Of a DNA stretch of 16,393 nucleotides, positions 6,308 through 14,480 are shown one piece after another. Position 1 is the first letter of the stretch. Each line of letters opens with the position of its first letter. The notes below the pieces were generated by a model. That model did no database searches, was not told the origin of the DNA, and was given only the letters and a program-made list of their open reading frames with translations. This DNA is from an uncultured archaeon. GTDB lineage: Archaea; Thermoproteota; Nitrososphaeria; Conexivisphaerales; CALBHZ01. The translations under genes were made by a program, and so were the position numbers. Location: NCBI GenBank assembly GCA_937892815.1, contig CALBHZ010000020.1, positions 1 through 16,393 of the forward strand. Reading direction: 5' to 3'.

Positions 6308-6870
6308 GGTTCATTCCCATACCCCTGTACGAATACTTCTATTATTTTAGCCGTTATCTCCGGTTGAAGTTTTTCCGTATCTATTACTAGATGAAAGACC
6401 TTCATGTCCTCTCCAAAATCGTAGCCATATAACTCTTTGTATAACTGTTTGTTCTCTTTATCCCTAACCTCGATGATTTCTAAAGCTTTCTCATAAGAAA
6501 TATTGTCCCTTATGCTCATCCTTCTCGCTCTCACTTCTTTAGATGCCTTTAACCATACCTTAATCCCAAAGTTAGTAAGCCATGGAAGAGAATAGCTTGT
6601 TATAACGTATCCGCCTTTTTTCACCAATTCGCACAACCTCTTATCTACTTCTAAGTCGTATGTATGGTTTCTGATCCTTTCCCTTAAGAACCGCTGACCT
6701 TCTTCGCTATCCCACCAATCTTCTCCTGTCACACGATATCCTCTTTCTTCAGCAAGCTCCTTTAGTAGGTCACCTCCCGATACGTACTTTAGGCCTAGCC
6801 ACTTTTCTAACATCCTCGCTACCGTCGTTTTTCCTACGGCTGGAGGTCCTGAGATTATAATGCTCAACAA
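6304..6870 (-). CDS. cmk: Archaeal-type cytidylate kinase
   Basis: A P-loop kinase of about 188 residues that phosphorylates CMP or dCMP with ATP in nucleotide salvage. The Walker A loop is GPPAVGKTT at residues 8-16, and the lid-type arginines appear in KEVRARRMSIRDN. The length and the short form fit the archaeal Cmk family, which sits in this place beside cbf5 in many archaea. TTG at 6870 is preferred as start because GGTGG lies 5 bases before it and family members begin right at the first strand. GTG at 6879 would add three residues. The gene before it ends 10 bases upstream, and cbf5 overlaps its stop. An adenylate kinase-like role is less likely given the context. Confidence 0.87.
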   Translation of the reverse strand: MLSIIISGPPAVGKTTVARMLEKWLGLKYVSGGDLLKELAEERGYRVTGEDWWDSEEGQRFLRERIRNHTYDLEVDKRLCELVKKGGYVITSYSLPWLTNFGIKVWLKASKEVRARRMSIRDNISYEKALEIIEVRDKENKQLYKELYGYDFGEDMKVFHLVIDTEKLQPEITAKIIEVFVQGYGNEP

Positions 6871-6880
6871 TTCTACCACC

Positions 6881-7384
6881 TTAGGGCGATGTGCCCATTA
6901 ACTTGCTTATGATGAGGTTTGACGATATAGATGTAAGTATATACCAGCTTATAAAGTCTAAACCGAATAGCCCGTCAACAGGAGCTATCGTCTTAACGAA
7001 CCATAAATTAAACTGAAAGGGAGATAGTGCTACTATCTTTCCTCCAAATATGGAGTTTATTGCTATGAATAGTATTATAAATGGGATGAAGAAGTACAGA
7101 GACGCCTTCATCCTTTCGTTATTCACTTTCATCATCATCTCTCTCATTTGTTTTTCCTTCTTCTTTAACTTCTCTATTTTTTCTAGATTACCGGATTTTA
7201 ATGCTTCCCTAAACTCGCGTTGAAATGCGTTGTATGCTGTTTGAACCTCTCTTGCATATTCTAAATTCACTTTCTTTTTAATTACGAAATTTGAGATTAA
7301 GTTTAACATTACCGCTATTAAAAGGATGAGTAGTGTTGAAATGGGTATTTGAGTAACATCCAAAGCCATCATCCTATTCCACAC
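6881..7384 (-). CDS. DUF106/EMC3-like Oxa1-superfamily membrane protein
   Basis: The 167-residue protein has a membrane segment at about 12-34, a long charged helical hairpin region rich in Lys and Glu at about 40-92, and further membrane segments at about 95-113 and 141-163. This is the three-helix plan with a cytoplasmic coiled coil typical of the DUF106 family, the archaeal relatives of Oxa1/YidC, EMC3 and TMCO1. These proteins are thought to help insert membrane proteins. The gene lies directly behind secY, as in many archaea, which supports a shared role at the translocon. The start is uncertain: GTG at 7384 is open, but ATG at 7372 or 7369 would also keep all the membrane segments, and no clear ribosome site decides between them. 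Confidence 0.87.
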   Translation of the reverse strand: MWNRMMALDVTQIPISTLLILLIAVMLNLISNFVIKKKVNLEYAREVQTAYNAFQREFREALKSGNLEKIEKLKKKEKQMREMMMKVNNERMKASLYFFIPFIILFIAINSIFGGKIVALSPFQFNLWFVKTIAPVDGLFGLDFISWYILTSISSNLIISKLMGTSP

Positions 7385-7398
7385 GCCTCTTTAAGTTT

Positions 7399-8790
7399 TT
7401 ATCGTCTTCCGAGAATCCCTCCAAGCTTTGGCATTAACGTTTCTACGTGTTCTCTTAGTAGCATTTGGTAGTAGTTAATAGTAATATCTATCATGAGCAA
7501 TAAGCCTATGCCTGATCCGTAAACCCCTAATAAGTCGGAAAGAGAAGCAATTAAGCCTATAATTATTCCTCCGAGGAGCGTTACAGTAGGTATATACTTA
7601 GCTAACACGAACTGTATTGATGACTTCGTCGATCTAAATCCAGGAAGATGAACCTTTGCGTCCAAAAGGCTCTTAGCCGCTTTCTCCGCTGACATTCCTC
7701 CTAACTCGACCCAAAGCTTAGCGAAGATAACGCTGAAGAACACCATAAAGGCTACGTACGTAAAGATTCTTATGGGATCTTGTATAGCTACCGGTATAGG
7801 ACCTGGAGGAGATATATAATATAAGAGACCTGATACCGGTCTTTTGTGTTGATCGAAAGTACCCAACCAAGATAGATATGGACTTTGCGGAAGCCAGCTG
7901 GATAGTAGAAGAGTGAAGAACTGGATATCCGCTATAAGAGCCCCAACCAATATTACGGGAATGTTGGAGACATACAGCAGTTTTATAGGATAAACGCCGG
8001 TGAAGCCTCTAAACCTGGTGGAGGATATCGGAAGCTCAATCCTAACCCCCTCTAGATAAACTATAAAGAAGATGAAAGCTAGGGTGCTTATGAGTCCCAT
8101 TAAAGCGGGAATATGAGGACCTCTAAATAAAATTCCTGAAAAATCCCCAGATATGGTAGAGTTAATGAGAAAGGGGACAAAGCCATAATACCCCTCCGGT
8201 ATTACCAGAGGACTAAACATGTCTAACATAAATCTTAATGCCACACCCGCTAATATGAATAGGCTTATTCCGCTTCCTATTCCCCATCCTTTTTGAACCA
8301 TTTGATCTAACATGAAGACGGCCATGCTAGCGGCTATTAACTCTAAGATTACTATGGTTGCTACATTAGGCGGGAGCCTTACTCCAATAGCGCCGCTAAG
8401 CGTGTACGCTGTTGCCTCGGCTACTATAAATATAAACGTAAATACCTTTGTAAAGGCGGAAAAGAAGCTTCTATCCTCCGGCTTTGAGAAGTCTAACCTA
8501 ATTATATCTGAACCTACTAATAGCTGAGAAATTAGACCGGCCGTTACAATGGGCCCTATTCCAAGCTCCATTAAAGTACCTTGTTTAGCGGCGAATATTA
8601 TCCTATAAAAGGCGAGATAATCAGCTCCTAGCCTAGGCACTCCATAAAGAGGTATCTCAGCCATAATAAGGTAAAGGATTAAGGCCAGTGCCGTCCATAT
8701 TATCCGCTCAGTAAACGATGGTTTCCTTTTAGGCCTAGGTACTTCAGGAAGTACCGAAGAAATGGCTTTAATTACTTCCCTTAAGCTCAT
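7399..8790 (-). CDS. secY: Preprotein translocase subunit SecY (Sec61 alpha)
   Basis: A 463-residue protein with ten membrane segments, the usual length for archaeal SecY, forming the protein-conducting channel with SecE and Sec61-beta. Family signatures are visible: TLMELGIGPIVTAGLISQLL (72-91) at the second membrane helix, the RIELPISSTRFRG segment in the cytoplasmic loop before helix 7, and the C-terminal PKLGG tail. Proteins exit or enter the membrane through it while docked to the ribosome. ATG at 8790 overlaps the TGA of the uL15 gene by four bases, so translation is probably coupled. The adk gene that follows secY in many euryarchaea is not present; a DUF106 insertase gene follows instead. 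Confidence 0.97.
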   Translation of the reverse strand: MSLREVIKAISSVLPEVPRPKRKPSFTERIIWTALALILYLIMAEIPLYGVPRLGADYLAFYRIIFAAKQGTLMELGIGPIVTAGLISQLLVGSDIIRLDFSKPEDRSFFSAFTKVFTFIFIVAEATAYTLSGAIGVRLPPNVATIVILELIAASMAVFMLDQMVQKGWGIGSGISLFILAGVALRFMLDMFSPLVIPEGYYGFVPFLINSTISGDFSGILFRGPHIPALMGLISTLAFIFFIVYLEGVRIELPISSTRFRGFTGVYPIKLLYVSNIPVILVGALIADIQFFTLLLSSWLPQSPYLSWLGTFDQHKRPVSGLLYYISPPGPIPVAIQDPIRIFTYVAFMVFFSVIFAKLWVELGGMSAEKAAKSLLDAKVHLPGFRSTKSSIQFVLAKYIPTVTLLGGIIIGLIASLSDLLGVYGSGIGLLLMIDITINYYQMLLREHVETLMPKLGGILGRR

Positions 8791-9221
8791 TTCTCTACTA
8801 ATAGCTGTACCTTACCACCCGCTTTTTCTACTTTTTCCTTAGCCTTCTTAGTTGCCCTATCGACTATCACGTAATACGCTCCCTTTACTTCTCCCGCACC
8901 TAATAATTTACCTATCCCCATTGATTTAAGGTCCAGAACACGGAGTCCTTCTTTAACTTTTTTCGTCTTTAACTTTTCAGATAATTCATCTAAATCTGAA
9001 ACGTTTATCCACTTTCCGATTTCGATGGATGTAGGGGGTTTAAAGCCATGTTTGCCGAAGTAGTCCGGAGCATACTTGACCGTCCAGCTCCACTTATGTT
9101 TATGTAATCCGGCCTTTCCTCTTCCTCCTTTGTCTCCGTGCTTCCTATGTTGTCCTACTCTACCGTAGCCAACAGTTCTAGTCCCTCTCTTCTTTCTAAT
9201 CTTCCTCTTCCTAGTGGCCAT
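8787..9221 (-). CDS. rpl15: 50S ribosomal protein uL15 (L15)
   Basis: The 144-residue protein has a basic N-terminal tail with GYGRVGQHRKHGDKGGRGKAG (18-38), the glycine and lysine rich section that threads into 23S rRNA. The globular C-terminal half has KLLGAGEVKGAYYV and KAKEKVEKAGGKVQLL, as in archaeal and eukaryotic members (eukaryotic L27a). ATG at 9221 is preceded by GGTGA at a spacing of five bases. It lies 14 bases after uL30 and overlaps secY by four, the standard end of the archaeal spc cluster. Confidence 0.96.
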   Translation of the reverse strand: MATRKRKIRKKRGTRTVGYGRVGQHRKHGDKGGRGKAGLHKHKWSWTVKYAPDYFGKHGFKPPTSIEIGKWINVSDLDELSEKLKTKKVKEGLRVLDLKSMGIGKLLGAGEVKGAYYVIVDRATKKAKEKVEKAGGKVQLLVEK

Positions 9222-9235
9222 CTATATCACCTTTA

Positions 9236-9700
9236 TCAAATCATCCTTTCTACTATCTCTAAAAGTTCGGGGTTTTCCCCTAAAACACCTCCTTCTTTGT
9301 AACTTTTCTTAACGGTTCCCGGAAAGCCCTTTCTAGGAGGGTTTAAAGCGAAATAGGGTTTAATGCCCTTCAATTTATTAAGCTTCACCTCTCCCTTAAT
9401 TAGCTTATCAGCTAAATCCTCAAAGCTTGAAAAGCCTAACTCCTTTAGATATTCTTCATCTAATGGTCTCCATCCAGTTCTTCTTCCTCTTTCCTTCAAT
9501 AGCTTAATAACAATATCTTTAGAAGCCTTACACCATGCAATCCAATCCTTAGCTCTTTCCAACATACCTCTAGTTACGGGATTATCGGGAACTAGGGTCG
9601 CACTATATCTCCTCTTTAAATTCAACCTAATTAATGTATCCTTAACTCGTGTAGGAACATTAACCGTTCCCTTTATCCTTACAACAAGCAATAAAGCCAT
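9236..9700 (-). CDS. rpl30: 50S ribosomal protein uL30 (L30, archaeal long form)
   Basis: Archaeal uL30 is about 150 residues, far longer than the bacterial form, and this one is 154. The N-terminal strand LLLVVRIKGTVNV followed by TLIRLNLKRRYSATLVPD is the conserved L30 fold. The C-terminal extension contains FALNPPRKGFPGTVKKSY, matching the archaeal and eukaryotic (L7) ending. ATG at 9700 is chosen because AGGTG lies six bases before it; a GTG at 9709, inside that site and two bases after the uS5 stop, would add three residues. The protein binds 23S rRNA. Confidence 0.95.
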   Translation of the reverse strand: MALLLVVRIKGTVNVPTRVKDTLIRLNLKRRYSATLVPDNPVTRGMLERAKDWIAWCKASKDIVIKLLKERGRRTGWRPLDEEYLKELGFSSFEDLADKLIKGEVKLNKLKGIKPYFALNPPRKGFPGTVKKSYKEGGVLGENPELLEIVERMI

Positions 9701-9711
9701 TTTAGACACCT

Positions 9712-10332
9712 TTACACTTGAAATCGTTGTACCGTAGATAGTTTAAACATCTTTAAGAAAGCGTCATATACGGCTTGAGTTATCGATGTTATGGTACTCG
9801 TAGAACCAAACGTCTTAGTCCACGCATCCTTTACGCCAGCTAACGCTAGAAGGTTCTTAACGGTTTCTCCGGCAACTAAACCTAATCCTCTAGGACCAGG
9901 AATTAAGATTACCCTAACGCTTCCAGATTTCCCTTCTAACTTATAAGGGAGAGAATGTGGTTGACCGCATCTACATTCCCAGCTACCACATCCTAACTGA
10001 ATTGGTATTATGTTTAACATAGCACTTCTCGTTGCCTTTTCTATAGCTATCCTTGTTTGACGAGCTTTGCCATGACCTACGCCAAACCATCCCGACTCCT
10101 CTCCTACGGCTACAACTGCACTAAATCTCGTCATTTCTCCAGCATCAGTTTGTTTTTGAACTATCCTTATGCCAACTAAATAGGTTTTAAGGTTGGGTAA
10201 AAGGGTTTTAACGATCTCTGGCTCTTTAATCTTCCAACCATTCTCGAAAATCTCCGCTAGGGAAGTTATCTTACCTTCCGCTACCATCTTTCCTAAGCGA
10301 GTTTTAGGTACCCACTCAGTCTCCATAGTCAT
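9712..10332 (-). CDS. rps5: 30S ribosomal protein uS5 (S5)
   Basis: A 206-residue protein with the double-stranded-RNA-like S5 N-terminal domain. QTDAGEMTRFSAVVAVGEES leads into GWFGVGHGKARQTRIAIEKA, and the C-terminal domain has SVRVILIPGPRGLGLVAGETVKNLLALAG. The residues CGSWECRCGQP in the middle are typical of archaeal and eukaryotic (S2) forms. It sits at the mRNA entry site and helps decoding accuracy. ATG at 10332 has GGTGG seven bases upstream. Gaps to neighbours are only a few bases. Confidence 0.96.
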   Translation of the reverse strand: MTMETEWVPKTRLGKMVAEGKITSLAEIFENGWKIKEPEIVKTLLPNLKTYLVGIRIVQKQTDAGEMTRFSAVVAVGEESGWFGVGHGKARQTRIAIEKATRSAMLNIIPIQLGCGSWECRCGQPHSLPYKLEGKSGSVRVILIPGPRGLGLVAGETVKNLLALAGVKDAWTKTFGSTSTITSITQAVYDAFLKMFKLSTVQRFQV

Positions 10333-10335
10333 GTC

Positions 10336-10902
10336 TTAGCCACCTTCTCCTAGTATTTTAACTTTAAACTTTTCAACTAATGAAGGGAGTTCTTCTATAT
10401 TTTTATCCCATAAAGCAGAAAATCTTCTCTTAGCTAATTCCGGATCTTTCTTCTTTAAATCGTTAAAGTAATTCACTATATGCTTGCCCTTTAGCCTATC
10501 TTCGTCTGGTAGTACTTCCTCATCAAATGGAACATGAACACCCGCTTCTATAACGCCTTTTACTACGGCTGCTACTCTAGACCTTGACGTAAAGCCTTTG
10601 ACGCCCGTATAAAGTATAGCTTCGCTTATTCCCGCCTCTTTGGCCCTCTTTCCTAAGAGCAGGCCCACTAAGTACGCTGCAGGTAGGTTTTTCCTACTAA
10701 ATTTCCATCCCATTTTCAAGAGCTGCCTAGTATTAGCATGTACTAGTACTTTATCTCCTCCTATCTCTGGCTTTATTATCTGAGCGTTGATGTTCTTATT
10801 GGAAACGAAAACGTAAAGAAGAGGTTTTCTAGATAAGATAGCCTTCTTCCTTCTCCTATAATTCGTTTTTCCCTCTCTCCTCCTTCTCCACGCTATTCTC
10901 AA
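10336..10902 (-). CDS. rpl18: 50S ribosomal protein uL18 (L18, binds 5S rRNA)
   Basis: A 188-residue protein of the archaeal and eukaryotic (L5) type. RRRREGKTNYRRRK at the N-terminus is the 5S rRNA-binding signature, followed by RKPLLYVFVSNKNINAQII and YLVGLLLGKRAKEAGI. It is part of the 5S ribonucleoprotein with uL5. The start must be TTG at 10902: an in-frame stop lies upstream, there is no other start codon, and GGAGATGA precedes it. This makes the N-terminus some residues shorter than in relatives such as those beginning MARGPRYRVPFRRR, though the conserved arginine stretch is kept. Confidence 0.95.
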   Translation of the reverse strand: MRIAWRRRREGKTNYRRRKKAILSRKPLLYVFVSNKNINAQIIKPEIGGDKVLVHANTRQLLKMGWKFSRKNLPAAYLVGLLLGKRAKEAGISEAILYTGVKGFTSRSRVAAVVKGVIEAGVHVPFDEEVLPDEDRLKGKHIVNYFNDLKKKDPELAKRRFSALWDKNIEELPSLVEKFKVKILGEGG

Positions 10903-10906
10903 GATA

Positions 10907-11332
10907 TCATCTCCTCTCCATTTCGGCTATAATCTCCTTCAACCTTCTAACCGTCTTTATCTCTCCTCCCTTTACCTTCTTGTATACTTGCTTAAAGATT
11001 TCGTTGCTTATTCTCCTTCTAGCCTTTAGGGCTTTAAGATATCTCCTTAAAGCTCTAACCTGTCTAACCCATCTCTCCTTCTTTCCCATTCTCGCTCCCT
11101 TGCTTCCCTTCTTAGATCCCGGTCCCCTTCTTTTCCTTTTCATCTTCCTTCTTCCGCTCGATATTCCTCTTTTAGGAACAGCCCAGATCGCTCCCTCCTT
11201 TATAAGCCTTTTAATATCCTCCCTAGTTACAGCGTCCACTACATCTTGGATCCTTTCAGGATCTATTCTAACTCTATTTACTCCAACCTTTAGAATGCTA
11301 GCTGCTATCCTCCTCTTATTAACTATGCTCAT
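10907..11332 (-). CDS. rpl19e: 50S ribosomal protein eL19 (L19e)
   Basis: The 141-residue, strongly basic protein is found only in archaea and eukaryotes. Its N-terminal domain is RRIAASILKVGVNRVRIDPE (8-27), followed by the arginine and lysine rich link with GISSGRRKMKRKRRGPGSKKG and the long C-terminal helix RWVRQVRALRRYLKALKARR. It contacts 23S rRNA and forms an intersubunit bridge. ATG at 11332 starts one base after the stop of the eL32 gene, with GGTG further upstream. Confidence 0.96.
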   Translation of the reverse strand: MSIVNKRRIAASILKVGVNRVRIDPERIQDVVDAVTREDIKRLIKEGAIWAVPKRGISSGRRKMKRKRRGPGSKKGSKGARMGKKERWVRQVRALRRYLKALKARRRISNEIFKQVYKKVKGGEIKTVRRLKEIIAEMERR

Positions 11333-11333
11333 T

Positions 11334-11744
11334 TTACTTCACACCTCTAGGATTTAAAACCTTAATTCCTAACTCCTTTGCTTTCTCCAGTATCTCCTTT
11401 CTCTTCTTAGCTCCTACTGTATGAGCTATTCTGATGGCTTCAACTTCAGGGTTTATCCCCTCCAATTCTTTAGGATTATGGATTAGTACTTCCTTATAGC
11501 CAGAGGGATGGAGACCTCTTACCTTCTTGGGTCCTCTATATCCAACTTTAACCCTTTTTGGCCATCCCTTAACCTCCATTCGCATTTTACTATCAATTCC
11601 CCTTGGTCTCCTCCAATTTGGTTTAACCCTCTTATACCTCCAGCTTTCCTGCCTTACGAATTCGGGCCTTCTCTTAGCTATTTCCTTCCTTAATTCTAGC
11701 AATCTCTTTATTTCCTCACTTATCTCCTTATTTTCCTTTTTCAT
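11334..11744 (-). CDS. rpl32e: 50S ribosomal protein eL32 (L32e)
   Basis: About 136 residues. The core [20 protein letters not shown], the motif [11 protein letters not shown], and [20 protein letters not shown] are the conserved L32e block, which binds 23S rRNA; the family is found only in archaea and eukaryotes. ATG at 11744 is preferred as start because GGGGTG lies seven bases upstream; another ATG at 11759 would add five residues but has no ribosome site. Either start lies inside the 3' end of the uL6 gene, so the two overlap in different frames. Confidence 0.95.
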   Translation of the reverse strand: MKKENKEISEEIKRLLELRKEIAKRRPEFVRQESWRYKRVKPNWRRPRGIDSKMRMEVKGWPKRVKVGYRGPKKVRGLHPSGYKEVLIHNPKELEGINPEVEAIRIAHTVGAKKRKEILEKAKELGIKVLNPRGVK

Positions 11745-12267
11745 AGATATACACCCCATCCAAGAAAACCCGTTGATCCTTGTTCTTTATTCTGGTAGAT
11801 TGCTCGATATTAGCCGCAGTTTGAGATACTTCCTCCAAGCACGGGCCTTCCACTATTACATCATCTCCTTCAACCCTAACCTTTGTAAGATCGCCTACTA
11901 TCTTTGCCTTTCTAGGTTCCTTCTCTCCATAGAAGTTCTCGATATAAACCATTTTCCCCTTTACTCTTACATTTATAGGAAAGTGAGAGTAAACTATTTT
12001 GAGTTTGTACACAAAGCCTCGTTGAACGCCCTTAAAGAGGTTTAGTATATGTTTTTTGGCTGCATTGAGAATTGCGTAATCGCTTCTCTTTCTACCAATA
12101 GGGCGTATTATTACCTTATTGTCCTCCACTTTTATATCCACTCTTATCCGGTTAAAGTCTTTCTTGCATCCCCCCTTTGGTCCTCTAACGTATACTACTC
12201 CCTCCTTTACCTCAGCTGACACTCCTTGTGGGATTTCAAGGATTACAGGTTTTATTTCCTTTTTCAA
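11728..12267 (-). CDS. rpl6: 50S ribosomal protein uL6 (L6)
   Basis: The 179-residue protein has the two related L6 folds. The N-terminal one has [21 protein letters not shown], and the C-terminal one has [22 protein letters not shown] and [21 protein letters not shown], as in archaeal and eukaryotic (L9) members. It lies near the sarcin-ricin loop, where elongation factors dock. The start is TTG at 12267, with GGTGG six bases upstream. The next gene begins inside its 3' end. Confidence 0.96.
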   Translation of the reverse strand: MKKEIKPVILEIPQGVSAEVKEGVVYVRGPKGGCKKDFNRIRVDIKVEDNKVIIRPIGRKRSDYAILNAAKKHILNLFKGVQRGFVYKLKIVYSHFPINVRVKGKMVYIENFYGEKEPRKAKIVGDLTKVRVEGDDVIVEGPCLEEVSQTAANIEQSTRIKNKDQRVFLDGVYIYEKGK

Positions 12268-12277
12268 AATAAACCAC

Positions 12278-12670
12278 CTAGTAAACGTATCCTAATAAGC
12301 GTCCCCCTATTCCTCTCTTTATGGCCTCGTAATGGCTCATTACACCCTGATTTGTCGAAACAATTAAAATTCCTACTCCTACTGCTGGAAGGTACTTACT
12401 TTCCCACTTACTAAATTCGTTTTTCTTTACGGGAAATCTCGGCGATATGACGCCACATTTGTTTATTCTACCGAGTAGTTGTACTCTAAGCTTTCCCGCA
12501 ATTCCATCATCTATATACTCAAACTCTCCAATGTACTTATGTCTCTGCATTACTTTAAGAACCTCCATAGCGAGCTTTGAAGCGGGTACTATAAGGCATT
12601 CCTTCTTATTCCTCATTTCGTTATTTTGAATTGTTGCGAATAAATTAGCAAGGACGTTTTGAGCGGGCAA
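12278..12670 (-). CDS. rps8: 30S ribosomal protein uS8 (S8)
   Basis: The 130-residue protein has the archaeal S8 N-terminus, [20 protein letters not shown], and the two-domain ending [20 protein letters not shown] with GGRLLGYVY. It binds 16S rRNA helix 21 and is an early assembly protein. The start is TTG at 12670, with GGTGA six bases upstream; an ATG inside that ribosome site is out of frame. The gene begins about a dozen bases after the uS14 stop. Confidence 0.95.
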   Translation of the reverse strand: MPAQNVLANLFATIQNNEMRNKKECLIVPASKLAMEVLKVMQRHKYIGEFEYIDDGIAGKLRVQLLGRINKCGVISPRFPVKKNEFSKWESKYLPAVGVGILIVSTNQGVMSHYEAIKRGIGGRLLGYVY

Positions 12671-12682
12671 TACTCATCACCT

Positions 12683-12847
12683 CTATTCGTATTTCCTAAA
12701 GCCGAGCTTTTGGGCGACTTCCCTAAAACAATGCCTACATAACATTAATCCATACTTTTGGATAATAGGGCCGTATTGTCCGCATCTCTTACAGGCCCTA
12801 GCTCCCTTACCGTACCATCTTGGTTTTCCACTTCTAAGCTTAACCAA
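12683..12847 (-). CDS. rps14: 30S ribosomal protein uS14 (S14, zinc-binding archaeal form)
   Basis: This 54-residue gene is easy to miss because of its size and TTG start. The protein reads [20 protein letters not shown] at the start and ends [13 protein letters not shown] followed by E. It has two CxxC pairs (C19/C22 in CKRC and C37/C40 in CRHC) that bind zinc, and the [14 protein letters not shown] block that defines archaeal and eukaryotic S14 (eukaryotic S29). It fits in the small-subunit head. TTG at 12847 is the only reasonable start: GGTGA lies seven bases before it, inside the end of the uL5 gene, which stops three bases upstream. Confidence 0.95.
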   Translation of the reverse strand: MVKLRSGKPRWYGKGARACKRCGQYGPIIQKYGLMLCRHCFREVAQKLGFRKYE

Positions 12848-12849
12848 GC

Positions 12850-13371
12850 CTACTTCACCTCTACCCCTAACACATTCCTAAAGAAATTTATTGCTTCCTC
12901 CTTAGTTACGAGGTGGTTTTTACCCACTTTTGATCTAGCCCTTTTCCTTCTAGCAACTCTATACCCAGGTCTTTCCAGTTGTACACAGACATCCATACCA
13001 AATATCCCTATTTCAGGATCGTATTTCATACCTGGTATATCGATATGTTCCTTAATGCCGAAGGATACGTTTCCTCTTTCATCAAACGAACTCGCCTTTA
13101 ATGTACTACCCTTAGCTTGAAGGAGGAGCTTTAGTATTTCGAGTGCCTTCTTTTTCCTTAAGGTAGTAACAACAGCTATTGGTTCACCTCTGTAAATTCC
13201 AAATCCTCTAATCGTTTTCTTAGCTTTCCTTTGAGAAGGCTTTTGACCAGTTATCATTTCAAGAAGTTTTGCAGCTTTTTCTAGCCTCTCTCCAGATTTC
13301 CCTACAGCTATATTTATTACTACCTTTCCAATCCTAACCTCTCTCATTGGGTTTTCTTGTACCGCCTCCAT
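12850..13371 (-). CDS. rpl5: 50S ribosomal protein uL5 (L5)
   Basis: The 173-residue protein binds 5S rRNA together with uL18 and contacts the small-subunit head. The conserved blocks are [20 protein letters not shown] near residues 13-32, [20 protein letters not shown], and [20 protein letters not shown] with [16 protein letters not shown], typical of archaeal and eukaryotic (L11) members. ATG at 13371 follows the eS4 stop by a few bases. Its 3' end contains the ribosome site of the uS14 gene, so the two are tightly linked. Confidence 0.96.
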   Translation of the reverse strand: MEAVQENPMREVRIGKVVINIAVGKSGERLEKAAKLLEMITGQKPSQRKAKKTIRGFGIYRGEPIAVVTTLRKKKALEILKLLLQAKGSTLKASSFDERGNVSFGIKEHIDIPGMKYDPEIGIFGMDVCVQLERPGYRVARRKRARSKVGKNHLVTKEEAINFFRNVLGVEVK

Positions 13372-13377
13372 ATAAAA

Positions 13378-14109
13378 TCAGCCCTCCACAGGTATTGTTA
13401 TAACCGGTTTTTCAACACCTACAGGCATTACTACTTCCTTTGGAAGAATTACCTCCTCGCCATTAAATGAAACCTTTACCGAAGGCTTTGTGGTAAATGT
13501 ACCCTTCATTATCTCTAAAGCTCGACCTATTTTACCTATTCTAGCTCCCCTTATAACTAATACTAAAACGCCTCTTTCCAGTTTTATCACGTCAATTATC
13601 CTTTGTGACGGAACTTCGATCAATAGAGAATCTCCTGGAGAATATTCTTTTCCGTTGTCAATTAAGAAACTTCTGCCGTCATGAGTACCGAGTTGTATCT
13701 TGCCTCCTTTTACCATAACCTTGGTCTTAATAAGACATAATTTGAGATTTTTCTCTTCCTTAGGTATTTTCACAGGATAGATCAATTTACCTTTATAGGG
13801 CAACATACGATAGACGAGATCTGCAGCTGGTAATTCAACAATGTCCATTAAGCCTATTGGGAACTTATGATTACGCCTTACCTTTCCATCTATTACTAAC
13901 TTGCCGTCCTTTATCACCCGTAAAGCTTCTCTCCTAGTGTATACCAGTTTTAAAACATCTCTCAACAGTGTTATAGGATCATAGCTGTATTCCTTAGGAT
14001 GAGGTCCTGGGGATACGTCAGTTACAAATACTTCTCTTTTTCTTGGGATTACGTAAAACGTCGGAGCTGTTTCCCTTTTCCTTCTGTAGTTCTTTCCCAT
14101 TCTTGCCAT
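13378..14109 (-). CDS. rps4e: 30S ribosomal protein eS4 (S4e)
   Basis: A 243-residue protein found only in archaea and eukaryotes. It has the S4 RNA-binding domain (about 43-105, with REALRVIKDGKLVIDGKVR), a central domain with KLCLIKTKVMVKGGKIQLGT, and a KOW-like C-terminal part with ARIGKIGRALEIMKG. It binds 16S rRNA. ATG at 14109 begins one base after the uL24 stop, and the place between uL24 and uL5 is the standard one in archaea. Confidence 0.96.
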   Translation of the reverse strand: MARMGKNYRRKRETAPTFYVIPRKREVFVTDVSPGPHPKEYSYDPITLLRDVLKLVYTRREALRVIKDGKLVIDGKVRRNHKFPIGLMDIVELPAADLVYRMLPYKGKLIYPVKIPKEEKNLKLCLIKTKVMVKGGKIQLGTHDGRSFLIDNGKEYSPGDSLLIEVPSQRIIDVIKLERGVLVLVIRGARIGKIGRALEIMKGTFTTKPSVKVSFNGEEVILPKEVVMPVGVEKPVITIPVEG

Positions 14110-14110
14110 T

Positions 14111-14470
14111 TTACCTTCCCTCCAGCTTTTCCTTCCTCTTCTTATCGTTTAGATTTAAGGAAACAACGATCAGGTTAGATGCGTGTATTTTAACGGGTAC
14201 GCTGTCTCCTCTCACTTTCTCCCTAGTTAAGCCCTCTATAGTAACTCTTCCTTCCTCTGGAAAAACCTTTAAAACCTTACCTTGTACTCCTTTGTAATCC
14301 CCCCTTACTACTTTAACGGTATCTCCAGGTCTCACTCTTACACTTCTCCTTCCGTATTTTTCTCTTAACTCCTTTGATAAGTGTGCCGAAACAAACTTAG
14401 ATTTAATATGATGTGGAGCTTGTAATTGCGCTCTTCTTACCGTCCTAGGTTTGTAGGGAACAATCCTCAT
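14111..14470 (-). CDS. rpl24: 50S ribosomal protein uL24 (L24)
   Basis: The 119-residue protein carries the KOW motif RPGDTVKVVRGDYKGVQGKV (47-66), preceded by the archaeal N-terminus with HIKSKFVSAHLSKELREKYG, as in eukaryotic L26. It binds near the exit tunnel and starts large-subunit assembly. ATG at 14470 has GGTGA six bases before it, lying at the end of the gap after uL14. Confidence 0.96.
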   Translation of the reverse strand: MRIVPYKPRTVRRAQLQAPHHIKSKFVSAHLSKELREKYGRRSVRVRPGDTVKVVRGDYKGVQGKVLKVFPEEGRVTIEGLTREKVRGDSVPVKIHASNLIVVSLNLNDKKRKEKLEGR

Positions 14471-14480
14471 ACCTACTCAC

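Noticed and set aside
11527..12045. Plus-strand open frame of 172 codons
   Set aside because: It is the antisense of the well-conserved eL32 and uL6 genes; its composition (Leu, Ser, Phe rich) is what the reverse of basic ribosomal genes gives.
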